From: JBBQHX01 sp038324385
GTDB lineage: Bacteria > Gemmatimonadota > Gemmatimonadetes > Gemmatimonadales > Gemmatimonadaceae
Length of the DNA: 19,498 nt
Reading direction: 5' to 3'
NCBI GenBank assembly: GCA_038324385.1
Contig: JBBQHX010000038.1
Location: forward strand, 1 to 19,498
In this document: one piece after another, positions 1 to 7,243 of the stretch
Position numbering within the stretch: the stretch's first letter is position 1
How the letters are laid out: each line of letters starts with the position of its first letter
Translations under genes and position numbers: made by a program
Notes under the pieces: model-generated
What the model was told of the DNA's origin: nothing
Database searches by the model: none
What the model saw: the letters and a program-made list of their open reading frames with translations, nothing else

Positions 1-490
1 CAACGGGCGTCGGCGGACCCGGATTCTCAGAATTTTTTAATCCCGCCGCGGCGGGTGAACTGCGCCCCGCGGGCGCCGATCGCGCGTGTAACCCCCGCCC
101 GATCGCGGGAGCCGCGGAGTAGCGACGGAAGACGAGCCGTCACTGGCGTTCGCGGCCGACCAGGCGCCGGCGGATCACGGCATCGTTATGCTGTGTCCCG
201 CATAACGACTTGTGGCGATTGTGAATCGCTGCCACATGATGCGTCAGCGCGAGGAGCCTCCGGCCGCTCCCGCACGAGGTTGCGGGCCGGTTGCGCGGGC
301 CCGGCGCCCTTCGTCTGACGGAACACGAGCGCCCGCGCCACCCGGCTTCCGGCCATGCGCGACGCGCGTGACGCACGCGTCACCTACCGGGCGACCGGAC
401 TGGCGCACTGACGGAAACCGATGCACTACTAGTGTGCAATCGACTACGGCATGCTATTAGTTCACCAACCACAACACCTGGAGGTAATTG
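1..490. other. Non-coding leader region upstream of the histone-like gene
   Basis: No reading frame here looks like a protein; the short ones are arginine/proline-rich artefacts of high GC. Visible structure: a GC palindrome (CCCGCC/GGCGGG, 42-55) just after a T-run; two consecutive hairpins at 183-236; a palindrome GTGACGC-AC-GCGTCAC at 368-383; and a CACTA-C-TAGTG dyad at 424-434. A weak -10-like TATTAG lies at 455-460 without a good -35. The gene at 491 has a clear ribosome binding site, so its promoter should lie in the last 100-150 bases, but I cannot fix it. Confidence 0.6.
183..236. promoter_or_regulatory. Two adjacent hairpins of unknown role
   Basis: The first is a perfect 9-bp inverted repeat, TCGTTATGC (183-191) and GCATAACGA (200-208), around an 8-nt loop. 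Two bases later a second hairpin has outer arms TGTGGC (211-216) and GCCACA (231-236) and an inner GATT/AATC stem closing a GTG loop, with a GCT bulge. Such tandem structure could be an RNA element, an operator pair or a remnant of a mobile element. It matches no family I recognise. Confidence 0.35.
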
Positions 491-1042
491 ATGCACGCTA
501 TCAATCCGCGGATTCGACAGATGGTCACACGGGCGCTGGCCCGTCGCCATGACGTCCCGAGCCGTGATCTGTATCCGAAGGCGATCGAGCTCGATCCGCA
601 GATCCGAAAGCTGACCGTCATGCAGTTCCATGCGATCTACACGCTCCCCGTTCGCAAGCGGATGACGCTCGCCGCGCGTGCCGCCAATGGCGCGAGCAGC
701 ACGTCGGACAGTACGACGCGTGGCGCCGCAAAGAAGAGCGGTCGCAAGGCCACCGGGAAGTCGGGCGCGGCAAAGAAGGGCGCGGCAAAGAAGGGCGCGG
801 CAAAGAAGGGCGCCGCAAGGAAGGGCGCCGCGAAGAAGGGCGGCGCCAGAAAGGGCGCAGCGAAGAAGACCACCGCCAACCGGAGCGCCGGCAAGAAGAC
901 GGCGATGAAGAAGTCCGCGACGCGGAAGACGGCGACGAAGAAGACGGCCACCGGCAAGAGCGCCATGAAGAAGTCGGCGACGCGGAAGACCGCCACGAAG
1001 AAGAGCGCCGGCAAGTCGGCCGCCAAGCGCGGCAGCCGATAG
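491..1042 (+). CDS. Histone H1/AlgP-like Lys/Ala-rich DNA-binding protein with a small N-terminal domain
   Basis: 183 aa. Residues 1-60 form a compact, ordinary-composition domain (motifs NPRIRQMVTRAL, DLYPKAIELDP, LTVMQFHAIYTLPVRKR). The rest is a low-complexity, strongly basic tail of K, A, R, G, S and T resembling eukaryotic H1 C-terminal tails and bacterial AlgP/Hc1-type proteins. It very probably binds DNA non-specifically and compacts the nucleoid; the N-terminal domain may add specificity or oligomerisation (inference). The tail is built from DNA repeats: seven 15-bp units (GAAKK-type) and a 60-bp period unit. The start is ATG 491 rather than TTG 488, because GGAGG at 480-484 sits 6 nt before ATG. 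It stands alone, is followed by a hairpin, and converges on the next gene. Tail length probably varies between strains. Confidence 0.85.
   Translation: MHAINPRIRQMVTRALARRHDVPSRDLYPKAIELDPQIRKLTVMQFHAIYTLPVRKRMTLAARAANGASSTSDSTTRGAAKKSGRKATGKSGAAKKGAAKKGAAKKGAARKGAAKKGGARKGAAKKTTANRSAGKKTAMKKSATRKTATKKTATGKSAMKKSATRKTATKKSAGKSAAKRGSR
764..868 (+). repeat. Seven tandem 15-bp repeats inside the histone-like gene
   Basis: Units start at 764, 779, 794, 809, 824, 839 and 854. The first three are identical (GGCGCGGCAAAGAAG); later copies diverge mainly at third positions. They encode GAAKK/GAARK pentads. The identical first copies point to recent slippage or duplication. Confidence 0.9.
902..1003 (+). 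repeat. Two 42-bp near-identical repeats with 60-bp period in the histone-like gene
   Basis: 902-943 and 962-1003 both encode AMKKSATRKTATKK and differ at only a few, mostly synonymous, bases. Together with the 15-bp array they show the basic tail grew by two different duplication units. Confidence 0.85.
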
Positions 1043-1099
1043 AGCATCGGCCCGTCCGGCGCTGAACAGTGCGTCGTGCATGGCAGTGTGTAGCAACGT

Positions 1100-1122
1100 G
1101 GCCCCTACCTCATGTAGGGGCC
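1100..1122. terminator. Probable terminator hairpin between convergent genes
   Basis: A perfect 9-bp stem, GGCCCCTAC (1100-1108) and GTAGGGGCC (1114-1122), with a CTCAT loop. It lies between the histone-like gene and the convergent HbpS/GlcG-like gene. No T-run follows on either strand, so it may be a GC-only terminator. Confidence 0.6.
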
Positions 1123-1166
1123 CCGTCGCGTTGTCGGGCGCTGATCCGCGCCCTGGTGGGCGCTGA

Positions 1167-1676
1167 TCAGCTGCTCGGTGCGGCCCTCGCGGCGAGTCCC
1201 GCCTGTGCGATCTGTGCGTCCTGCGCCGACGTCACTCCACTGACGCCAACGGCTCCCACCACCACGCCGTCGACGATGATCGGGATCCCGCCCTCGAGCG
1301 GCACGATCCCCTCCAGCGCGAGCAGCGTCGAGCGGCCGCCGGCAATCGTTTCCTCCAACGCCTTCGTCGGACGCCGGAACCGCGCCGCTGTCCGCGCCTT
1401 GCCCAGCGACAGATCGAGACTCGATGGTGCGGCGTCATCGGCGCGCTGAAAGAGCACGAGCCCACCCGCCGCATCGACGATCGCGATCGACACGACCCAG
1501 CCGTTGCGCGCCGCCTCGGCCTCGGCGCCGGCCACGATGCGTCGCGCACCGTCGAGCGTGAGCTGCGGAACCAGACGGGTCTGCGCCTGCACGACCACGG
1601 GCGCGATCAGCAGTGCGCCGGCAAGCAGGGCAGGCGCCACCGCCCGCGCGAACGCCAGCAGGGAAGTACGCGGCAT
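1167..1676 (-). CDS. Secreted HbpS/GlcG-like (DUF336) protein
   Basis: 169 aa with an N-terminal signal peptide (hydrophobic core about residues 10-28, probable cleavage after VVVQA at about 31). The mature part matches the GlcG/HbpS (DUF336) fold: an early TLDGARRIVAGAEAEAARNG helix, then VSIAIVDAAGGLVLFQR, SLGKARTAARFRRPT, and a C-terminal GGIPIIVDGVVVGAVGVSG strand pair. The family includes haem-binding HbpS and the glycolate-locus protein GlcG; the general role is small-molecule or haem binding with no proven enzymology. The ligand here is unknown. The start is ATG 1676, with GGAG 6 nt upstream on the coding strand. It follows the mtfA-like gene on the same strand after a 39-nt gap, so the two are probably co-transcribed. 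Confidence 0.85.
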   Translation of the reverse strand: MPRTSLLAFARAVAPALLAGALLIAPVVVQAQTRLVPQLTLDGARRIVAGAEAEAARNGWVVSIAIVDAAGGLVLFQRADDAAPSSLDLSLGKARTAARFRRPTKALEETIAGGRSTLLALEGIVPLEGGIPIIVDGVVVGAVGVSGVTSAQDAQIAQAGLAARAAPSS

Positions 1677-1715
1677 GTGAGCTCCGAATGTGGAAGGGAA
1701 GGGAACGACGACGGT

Positions 1716-2522
1716 TCAGTATGGCGACTCGCTGAGCTGCGAGCCATCACCGCCCTCGCTCGTCGCCGGATCCTGATGGAAGTAGCGCGCGAGCACCTGA
1801 TAGAGCCGCGGATGCTCGTCGCGCAGCGCGACCGGACATTCGAAGAAGGTCTCCGTCGCGACGGCGAAGAACTCCACCGGGTTCTGCGCGCCATACGGGT
1901 CGAGCAGCGTGTCGCGCCCGCGCCCGAGCTCGCGCTGCAGCCGTTCGTGCTCGTCACGCACCACGTCGGAAAACCGGCGCGCATCCCGCGTCGAGTCGTG
2001 CAGCGGCGTGCCGTCGTCGGCGCCGTCCTCGAAGTCCAACTTATGGGCAAACTCGTGAAACGCGACGTTGACACCATCGGTGGGATCGCGAATGCCGTCC
2101 AGTAGATCGGCCCATGAGAGGATCAGCGCGCCGAGGCGGGCGCCGGTATGGCCGGCGTAACCCTCCGGTCCCTCGCTGACCACGCCGTCGATCAGCTCGT
2201 GCGCCTCGTCGACCACGTACGCGTCGGGATAGACGAGGATCGTCGTCAGGCGCGGGAAGTAGTCGGTCTCTCGGCCGAGCAGGAGGAGACAGGCGTGCGC
2301 GGCAATGGTGACGCGATGGACGTCGCGCAGTTGCAGCCCGCCGCACCCCTCGAAATGCTTCTCGGCGAGAAACACCTGGATGTGCGACTCGAGGTCGCCT
2401 CGCGCGTCCGCATCGAGGCGACGGGCGTAGGGCACGTGGCGGGCGATGATCGCGCGCCAGGGCTCCGGGAAGGGGGCGGCGCGCGCGCGGTCGCGTCGAC
2501 GCCGATCGAAGAAGCCGAACAT
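1716..2522 (-). CDS. mtfA: MtfA-type zinc-dependent peptidase (M90 family)
   Basis: 268 aa, close to E. coli MtfA (about 265 aa). The metal site is HEFAH (156-160), with the downstream glutamate of PVEFFAVATETFF (E217) as probable third zinc ligand; both spacing and surrounding sequence (VNVAFHEFAHKLD, ILSW, LVYPDAY) are typical. E. coli MtfA binds the repressor Mlc and so affects the glucose PTS; whether that role exists here is unknown, and free-living relatives may act on other partners. No signal peptide, so cytosolic. The frame stays open far upstream to 3539, but that stretch is antisense to another gene and compositionally odd. The MFGFF start at 2522 matches the family's N-terminus. 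No good Shine-Dalgarno; a TACGTT hexamer lies 5 nt before ATG. Confidence 0.88.
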   Translation of the reverse strand: MFGFFDRRRRDRARAAPFPEPWRAIIARHVPYARRLDADARGDLESHIQVFLAEKHFEGCGGLQLRDVHRVTIAAHACLLLLGRETDYFPRLTTILVYPDAYVVDEAHELIDGVVSEGPEGYAGHTGARLGALILSWADLLDGIRDPTDGVNVAFHEFAHKLDFEDGADDGTPLHDSTRDARRFSDVVRDEHERLQRELGRGRDTLLDPYGAQNPVEFFAVATETFFECPVALRDEHPRLYQVLARYFHQDPATSEGGDGSQLSESPY

Positions 2523-2568
2523 CCCGCAACGTAGTGCACGTGGTGGGCCGTCCTTCCTTCGCACTCCG

Positions 2569-2596
2569 TTGCGCGCTCCTCGCCCGCTGCTATAGT
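2569..2596 (+). promoter_or_regulatory. Sigma70-type promoter for the tail-anchored protein gene
   Basis: TTGCGC (2569-2574), a 16-bp spacer and TATAGT (2591-2596). It lies in the divergent region upstream of the plus-strand gene and is an AT-containing island in very GC-rich DNA. Transcription would start near 2603, leaving a leader of about 90 nt if ATG 2691 is used. Confidence 0.5.
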
Positions 2597-2690
2597 AACC
2601 CGGGCGTCCGGCGCCACCGTGCAACCCTCGGTCGATGGGGTCGCCCGCACGTGCGCGACGCGCCGTTCGTCCCCTTCCGCCCGACCCGCG

Positions 2691-3482
2691 ATGGCTCCCG
2701 CCGACCTCACGGCGCGCTACCACCCCGACCACCCCGCCGCCTTCGACCGTCCGCCCGTCAGGGGGGGACGGCCCGAACGCATCGTCGCCCGGCGGGCTGA
2801 AGACGGGGCTCTCGTCGAGGTGCACCGCCTCGGCGGACTCGATGCGGGCGCGCGGGAGTCGCTGCTCGACCGGCTGCGTCACCTCGGCCCCCCCGACGCG
2901 TCGATGATCGTCGAGATCGCGCCCGACGACGACGTGGTCGTGACCCGGCCGCTGGCCTCCTCCGACATCCTCACTTGGCTGAACGTGCGCGCCCCGTTGC
3001 CCGGCTCGACCGACGGCGACGATCCCGTCCCGTCGTCGACCGATCGGCCCATCGCGATCGAGTTCACGCGCACGATCGCCCGCTCTCTTCAGCGGCCGGG
3101 TGTCGAGGGCGGGCGGCCGGCCGCGCCCGCAACCAACGCACCTAACGCACCCGCCGCACCCAACACGATCACCGGTCCCGTGGCGGTTCCCGCTGTTCGC
3201 GCTGCGACGCCACCGAACGCGGGCGCCGACACGCCGATCTCTCCGGACGCCGAAACCCCGCCGCGCGGCGTCCGACTCCCTCCAGAGACCGACGACGCGC
3301 CCGCCGTCCGCGTGCCCACCTCCCCAACGCCGGAGTGGCGCTCCACTCCGGCGCTCGGTGCTCCTCGCCCGCACCGGCGCGAACCGCCGGCGCCGCCGTC
3401 CGTGCGACCGCTCCTGATCCTGCTCGGTGCGGTGGCGGTGATGATCGTCATCGTGCTGCTGGTCGCGCTCTTCCGGGCCTAG
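2691..3482 (+). CDS. Unknown protein, acidic N-terminal domain, Pro-rich linker, C-terminal membrane anchor
   Basis: 263 aa from ATG 2691; a GTG at 2619 in the same frame is an alternative, and neither has a clear ribosome binding site. Residues about 10-105 form a compact domain (ERIVARRAEDGALVEVHRL, ARESLLDRLRHLGPPDAS, MIVEIAPDDDVVVTRPL, DILTWL). Residues about 130-235 are a Pro/Ala/Thr-rich disordered linker. Residues about 238-261 are a single hydrophobic helix ending in LFRA. No signal peptide, so the domain should face the cytosol as a tail-anchored protein. The order strand-helix-strand-strand-DILTWL is faintly like a degenerate protein-kinase N-lobe plus hinge, but no catalytic motifs follow; this is speculation. 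It is divergent from the mtfA-like gene. Confidence 0.7.
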   Translation: MAPADLTARYHPDHPAAFDRPPVRGGRPERIVARRAEDGALVEVHRLGGLDAGARESLLDRLRHLGPPDASMIVEIAPDDDVVVTRPLASSDILTWLNVRAPLPGSTDGDDPVPSSTDRPIAIEFTRTIARSLQRPGVEGGRPAAPATNAPNAPAAPNTITGPVAVPAVRAATPPNAGADTPISPDAETPPRGVRLPPETDDAPAVRVPTSPTPEWRSTPALGAPRPHRREPPAPPSVRPLLILLGAVAVMIVIVLLVALFRA

Positions 3483-3522
3483 CCGTCGCCGCAATGGTGC
3501 GATCGCGACACCCCGGGAGCGA

Positions 3523-4593
3523 TCAGCCGCGTGCCTCACGATCGTGGTCGATCATGAAGTTGAGCGTCAGCAGCACCGCCAGGTTGAACGCCAACGACCC
3601 CAGCGCCGCCCACTCGTCGCGATAGAACACGAACACCTGCGTCGCGAAGATCGACACCAGGATCGACCGCTGAAAGAAGCCCAGCGCCCGCCGGCGATCG
3701 CGGCGCAGCGTCACCACCCCCGCGAGGATGATCGCGCCTGACGCGAGCGCTGACGCGAGCTGGAGCCAGTCCACCAGCGTGAACGACGCCGAGATCGCGT
3801 TCAGCGTGGGAAGCTCGGCGAGCGGGACGTAGCCCACGGTGTCGCGCGCGACCAGCAGGAACACCGCGACGATCTTGGCGGCGAGTTGCGCGGCGAAGAA
3901 GCCCACCAGCACGCGCTCGAACCGGCGGTCCGCGGCCGCGTGCTTCCACAGCGCGATTGCCCCGACGCGCGCGCGCTCCACACGGCCCGGCGCGGGCGTC
4001 GGCACCAGCGCGGCGTCGAGGATCACCGCGCGGATCGCCGGCACCAACGGGTCGGCAGGATCGGCCCGATCGAGCCAGCGCAGCGCCCGCGCCCGCTCGT
4101 CGGCGTCGAGGTCCCGCACGGCGACGTTCTCGACCTCGTACAGCGCGTTGACCAGGTACTCGTCCGGCCGCGCCCGCCCCTCCTTGTGGAGCGTGCGCAC
4201 GGTGACGTAGAGCAGCACGAACGTGACGTAGATGAGCGCCACGGCCGGCCGATAGAAATAGTCGTTGTCGCTCGTGACGAACTTCCCGATCTCGTCAATG
4301 AAAGTGCCGAACCCGACGCCGCCGACGAACGCCGCCACCCGGTTGACCCCGCGCCCGTGGTACGAGAGCAACAGCACCACGGCGACGAGCATGCCGAGGC
4401 CGCCCCACAGCATGTGCGCGACGTGCAGCGTCGCCCCGCCGATCTGAGGGTAGTCGCTCAGATGCAGGTAGAAACGGATGCCCAGCACCGCGCTGATCGC
4501 CGAGACGAGGAACACGTCGAGCGACCGCCCCGCGTGGAAGTCGCGGTGCAGTTGGCGGCGGCGTGAGGCGGGGGGGGCAGTCGTCGGGGGCAC
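3523..4593 (-). CDS. Uncharacterised polytopic membrane protein
   Basis: 356 aa with about eight hydrophobic helices: roughly 24-45, 57-79, 87-106, 112-135, 224-247, 262-295, 304-322 and 329-348. A soluble, charged, helical segment (136-222) lies between helices 4 and 5. A striking stretch GFGTFIDEIGKFVTSDNDYF at about 94-113, followed by RPA, looks conserved and carries D/E residues within or next to helix 3, suggesting an ion or proton path or a metal site (inference). I know similar uncharacterised membrane proteins but no function. The start is GTG 4593, with a TAGATT box 6 nt upstream and no Shine-Dalgarno, suggesting a leaderless transcript. It converges on the tail-anchored gene and is divergent from the M28 peptidase gene. 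Confidence 0.82.
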   Translation of the reverse strand: MPPTTAPPASRRRQLHRDFHAGRSLDVFLVSAISAVLGIRFYLHLSDYPQIGGATLHVAHMLWGGLGMLVAVVLLLSYHGRGVNRVAAFVGGVGFGTFIDEIGKFVTSDNDYFYRPAVALIYVTFVLLYVTVRTLHKEGRARPDEYLVNALYEVENVAVRDLDADERARALRWLDRADPADPLVPAIRAVILDAALVPTPAPGRVERARVGAIALWKHAAADRRFERVLVGFFAAQLAAKIVAVFLLVARDTVGYVPLAELPTLNAISASFTLVDWLQLASALASGAIILAGVVTLRRDRRRALGFFQRSILVSIFATQVFVFYRDEWAALGSLAFNLAVLLTLNFMIDHDREARG

Positions 4594-4599
4594 GGCGCG

Positions 4600-4605
4600 A
4601 ATCTA
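4600..4605 (-). promoter_or_regulatory. -10 box TAGATT placed for leaderless transcription
   Basis: On the minus strand TAGATT ends 6 nt before the GTG start at 4593, so transcription would begin at or next to the start codon. The -35 region is weak. The same hexamer sits 7 nt before the deoC start. Confidence 0.45.
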
Positions 4606-4747
4606 CCGCATCGTCGCGCCCGCGGACCAGCGCGCGTGACGCCGCCGGGCGAGACGGCGCAGGGCGTGGCCACCGAACCCCCGCTAGCTTCCCGGGTATC
4701 AGCCCTCGATCCCGGCGCACCGCGGCTCGTCAGCCGACGGCGCCCCC

Positions 4748-4767
4748 ACGCGCTCGTAGAAGCGCGT
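4748..4767 (+). promoter_or_regulatory. Small leader hairpin before the M28 peptidase gene
   Basis: ACGCGCT (4748-4754) pairs with AGCGCGT (4761-4767) around a CGTAGA loop, 25 nt before the GTG start. It may be incidental in GC-rich DNA or may tune translation. No convincing promoter was found in 4594-4792, though TAGCTT at 4685-4690 could be a -10. Confidence 0.25.
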
Positions 4768-4792
4768 CAGAACGCGATTCCCGGAGTTCCTC

Positions 4793-6577
4793 GTGAAGCA
4801 TTCCCTGCTGCGCGTGGCCGCGCTACTGAGCCCCTTGCTTGGCGCGGCCTGCGCATCATCCAGCCAGTCCGCGCCGCCGAATGCACCGGCGCCGTCCGCC
4901 TCGCCGTCGCCCTCGGCTGAAGCGCTGCCGATGCAGCTCCCGCCGCGCCCGACCAGCGTCGCGATCAGCGAGCGCGATCTCATGACGCGCCTCTATACCT
5001 TCGCCGATGACTCGATGTTGGGGCGTGAGGCAGGGACGCTCGGCAACTACAAGGCGACGGAGTATCTGGCCGCCGAGGCGCGGCGGCTTGGCCTGGAGCC
5101 CGCCGGCGAGAACGGCACCTACTTCCAGACCGTGCCCCTCAAGACGCGAGGAGTCAACGCCAACGCCTCGCTCGGCTTCGACGGCGGCGCGCTGGCCCTC
5201 GGCACCGACATGGCCGCACTCACTTACACCGAGCTGCCCGGCGCTCCCACCGGTTCGCGGATCGTCGGATCGAACATTCCGGTGATCTTCGGCGGGACGG
5301 TGGGTGCGGTCGCGATCACGGCCGCCCAGGCGCGCGGCAAGCTCGTCGTGCTCGCGCCGGCCAATGGGCCCACTGGTGCGCCGATCCCCTTGTTCTGGAC
5401 TCAGGCGCCCGTGCTCGACCCCGACTACAGCGCGCTCGCTGGCGCCGCCGGCATCGCCGTCGCGGTGCTCGACCTGCTCCCGGCGAACTTCATCGCGCCG
5501 CTCACCGGTTCGGCGACCACGCTCCAGGCTACGCCTGGCGCGACGCCGGCCGGCACGGGGCCGATGGCGCTGCTCGTCACCCGCGCCGCCGCCTCACGGC
5601 TGCTCGGCACCGACCTCGCCGCGGCGACGCCGGGTTCCGCCGGTCGCACGGTGAACGCCGACGTGCGCATCGAGTCCTCCGACCCGGCGTATCCGGCGCG
5701 CAACGTCGTCGCCGTGCTCCGCGGGCGCGACCCGGTGCTGCGCAATCAGTATGTTGCCGTCGGTGCGCATTCGGATCACGTCGGAATGGATCCGCGGTCG
5801 GTCGACCACGACTCGCTGCGCGCGTTCAACTCCGTCTATCGTCCGCGCGGCGCCGACAATCCCAATCCGCTGCCGCCGACGGCGGAACGCACGGCCGAGG
5901 TCCGCCGCACGCTCGACTCGCTGCGCGCGCTGCGTCCGGCGCGCATGGATTCGATCTTCAACGGCGCCGACGATGACGGCAGCGGCTCCGTGGCCGTGCT
6001 CGAGATCGCCGAAGCACTTGCCGGCAGTCCGGAGAAGCCACGCCGCTCGGTGCTGTTCGTCTGGCATACGGCCGAGGAGAAGGGGCTGTATGGCGCGGGG
6101 TGGTATGCCGGGAATTCCACCGTTCCGCGCGACTCGATCGTCACGATGCTCAACATCGACATGATCGGCCGCGGCGGCGCCGGGGACCTCGAAGGGGGCG
6201 GTCCGGGCTACGTGCAGCTCATCGGCTCGCGTCGCCTGTCGACCGAGCTGGGTTCGCTCGTCGAGACGATCAACACGCGGGGCAACTACGGCCTCCGATT
6301 CGACTATCAGTACGACGCCGCTGGACATCCGTCGCAGTTCTACTGCCGCAGCGATCACTACGAGTACGCAAAGTTCGGCATTCCGGTGACCTTCTTCAGC
6401 ACGGGCGGCCATCGCGACTACCATCAGCTCACCGACGAGCCGCAGTATATCAATTACGCGCAGTTGCATCGGATCACGCGCTTTATCAACGGCGTGCTCG
6501 TCGAGGTCGCCAACGCCGACCGCGCACCGCGCGTCGATCAGCCGCGTCCCGATCCCACGGCCCAGTGCATTCAGTAG
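4793..6577 (+). CDS. M28-family zinc aminopeptidase, exported (lipoprotein-like)
   Basis: 594 aa. An N-terminal signal ends in LLGAAC (Cys20), lipobox-like although position -3 is Gly rather than Leu; a Pro/Ser/Ala linker follows. A PA-type lid domain occupies roughly 110-290. The M28 di-zinc catalytic set is complete: VAVGAHSDH (H326), GADDDGSGS (D394 bridging), HTAEEKG (E428/E429), MLNIDMIGR (D456) and GGHRDYHQL (H544). It should release N-terminal amino acids from peptides in the periplasm or at the cell surface. About 55 extra charged residues (333-385) lie between the first histidine and the bridging aspartate, longer than usual. The start is GTG 4793, with GGAG 6 nt upstream. It is 51 nt from the phosphatase gene on the same strand, so a two-gene operon is likely. 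Confidence 0.93.
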   Translation: MKHSLLRVAALLSPLLGAACASSSQSAPPNAPAPSASPSPSAEALPMQLPPRPTSVAISERDLMTRLYTFADDSMLGREAGTLGNYKATEYLAAEARRLGLEPAGENGTYFQTVPLKTRGVNANASLGFDGGALALGTDMAALTYTELPGAPTGSRIVGSNIPVIFGGTVGAVAITAAQARGKLVVLAPANGPTGAPIPLFWTQAPVLDPDYSALAGAAGIAVAVLDLLPANFIAPLTGSATTLQATPGATPAGTGPMALLVTRAAASRLLGTDLAAATPGSAGRTVNADVRIESSDPAYPARNVVAVLRGRDPVLRNQYVAVGAHSDHVGMDPRSVDHDSLRAFNSVYRPRGADNPNPLPPTAERTAEVRRTLDSLRALRPARMDSIFNGADDDGSGSVAVLEIAEALAGSPEKPRRSVLFVWHTAEEKGLYGAGWYAGNSTVPRDSIVTMLNIDMIGRGGAGDLEGGGPGYVQLIGSRRLSTELGSLVETINTRGNYGLRFDYQYDAAGHPSQFYCRSDHYEYAKFGIPVTFFSTGGHRDYHQLTDEPQYINYAQLHRITRFINGVLVEVANADRAPRVDQPRPDPTAQCIQ

Positions 6578-6628
6578 CACGCCGGGTACGGTGACGACAG
6601 CCCCTCCACCCCCCACATCGGCACATCC

Positions 6629-7171
6629 ATGCTGCGCTTCTTCCTTGCCCTCACGTTCCTCCTCCCGGCCGCGCTCACGGCGCAGGCCCGCACGGTGTTC
6701 GTCGTCAGGCACGCGGAGAAGGTCGACGCCTCACGCGACCCGGAGTTGAGCGAGGCCGGCAAGGCCCGCGCCGACGCGCTCGCTCGCGCGCTGGCGGACG
6801 CGAACATCGACGCCGTGATCACGACGCAGTTCATCCGCACGCGCGAGACCGCGCGCCCGACGGCCGAGGCGCGGCGCCTCACGCCGATCGTCGTCGCGGC
6901 GAGTGCGGATGCGGCGGCGCACGTGAAGGCGGTCGCCGATGCGGTACGCGCCCGTCCGGCCGGCGAATCGGTGCTCGTCGTTGGCCACTCGAACACGGTG
7001 TCGGCGATCGTCGCGGCACTCGGCGGCTCACGCGTTCCCGACATCTGCGACGCGCACTACGCGAACCTGTTCGTGCTCGTCGTGCCCGATTCGGGGGCGA
7101 CGCGGACGGCGCGCGCGAGCTTCGGTGCGCCAGATCGCGAGGAGCCGACCTGTCAGGGGATGCGGGAGTAA
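6629..7171 (+). CDS. Secreted histidine phosphatase superfamily protein
   Basis: 180 aa with a signal peptide (residues 1-20, ending ALTAQA, no lipobox), so periplasmic. The phosphatase core is present: FVVRHAEK (R27, catalytic H28), TTQFIRTRETA (R70) and VLVVGHSNT (second H120). RHA replaces the commoner RHG, as in the SixA-like and small branch-2-like members. Two cysteines (140 and 175) could form a disulfide. The likely reaction is phosphomonoester hydrolysis through a phosphohistidine intermediate; the substrate is unknown. Arg27 is encoded by AGG within a copy of the CGTCAGGC octamer. There is no clear Shine-Dalgarno before ATG 6629, which lies 51 nt after the peptidase stop. Heptamer repeats begin 5 nt after the stop. 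Confidence 0.88.
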   Translation: MLRFFLALTFLLPAALTAQARTVFVVRHAEKVDASRDPELSEAGKARADALARALADANIDAVITTQFIRTRETARPTAEARRLTPIVVAASADAAAHVKAVADAVRARPAGESVLVVGHSNTVSAIVAALGGSRVPDICDAHYANLFVLVVPDSGATRTARASFGAPDREEPTCQGMRE

Positions 7172-7175
7172 CGGC

Positions 7176-7207
7176 GGCTGTGGGCTGTGGGCTGTGGGCT
7201 CTGAGCC
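7176..7207 (+). repeat. Heptamer tandem repeat GGCTGTG after the phosphatase gene
   Basis: Three perfect GGCTGTG units (7176-7196), then GGCTCTG and AGCC. The last unit can form a short GGCT-CTG-AGCC hairpin. A related array occurs at 19315-19352, also just downstream of a plus-strand stop, and both share the entry sequence GGCGGCTGTGG. This is a dispersed intergenic repeat family. Confidence 0.85.
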
Positions 7208-7243
7208 ACCGTTGAATTCTTCAAGACATCGCTGATCTCGGAG

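Noticed and set aside
183..208. Integron attC-like core sites (GTTATGC / GCATAAC)
   Set aside because: The order and the 8-nt spacing are wrong for an attC site, and no integrase or cassette array is visible.
764..1003. CRISPR-like periodic repeats
   Set aside because: The repeats are in-frame coding units of the basic protein tail with no unique spacers.
380..1096. Leu/Arg-rich minus-strand frames opposite the histone-like gene
   Set aside because: They arise from the repetitive codons of the Lys/Ala tail; the plus strand has a proper ribosome binding site and start.
1136..1168. 11-bp direct repeat GGGCGCTGATC, 22-bp period
   Set aside because: Only two copies, one overlapping a gene end; too short to call a target-site duplication or element.
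3501..3524. GATCGC/GCGATC hairpin as a terminator between convergent genes
   Set aside because: Only a 6-bp stem with a 12-nt loop; not better than chance in this composition.
2523..3539. In-frame upstream extension of the mtfA-like gene to a 607-aa protein
   Set aside because: It is antisense to the tail-anchored gene, is low-complexity Arg/Gly sequence, and the MtfA family begins at MFGFF (2522).
5594..6712. 372-aa minus-strand frame
   Set aside because: Antisense to the catalytic part of the M28 peptidase, whose zinc ligands are all intact; no motif on the minus strand.
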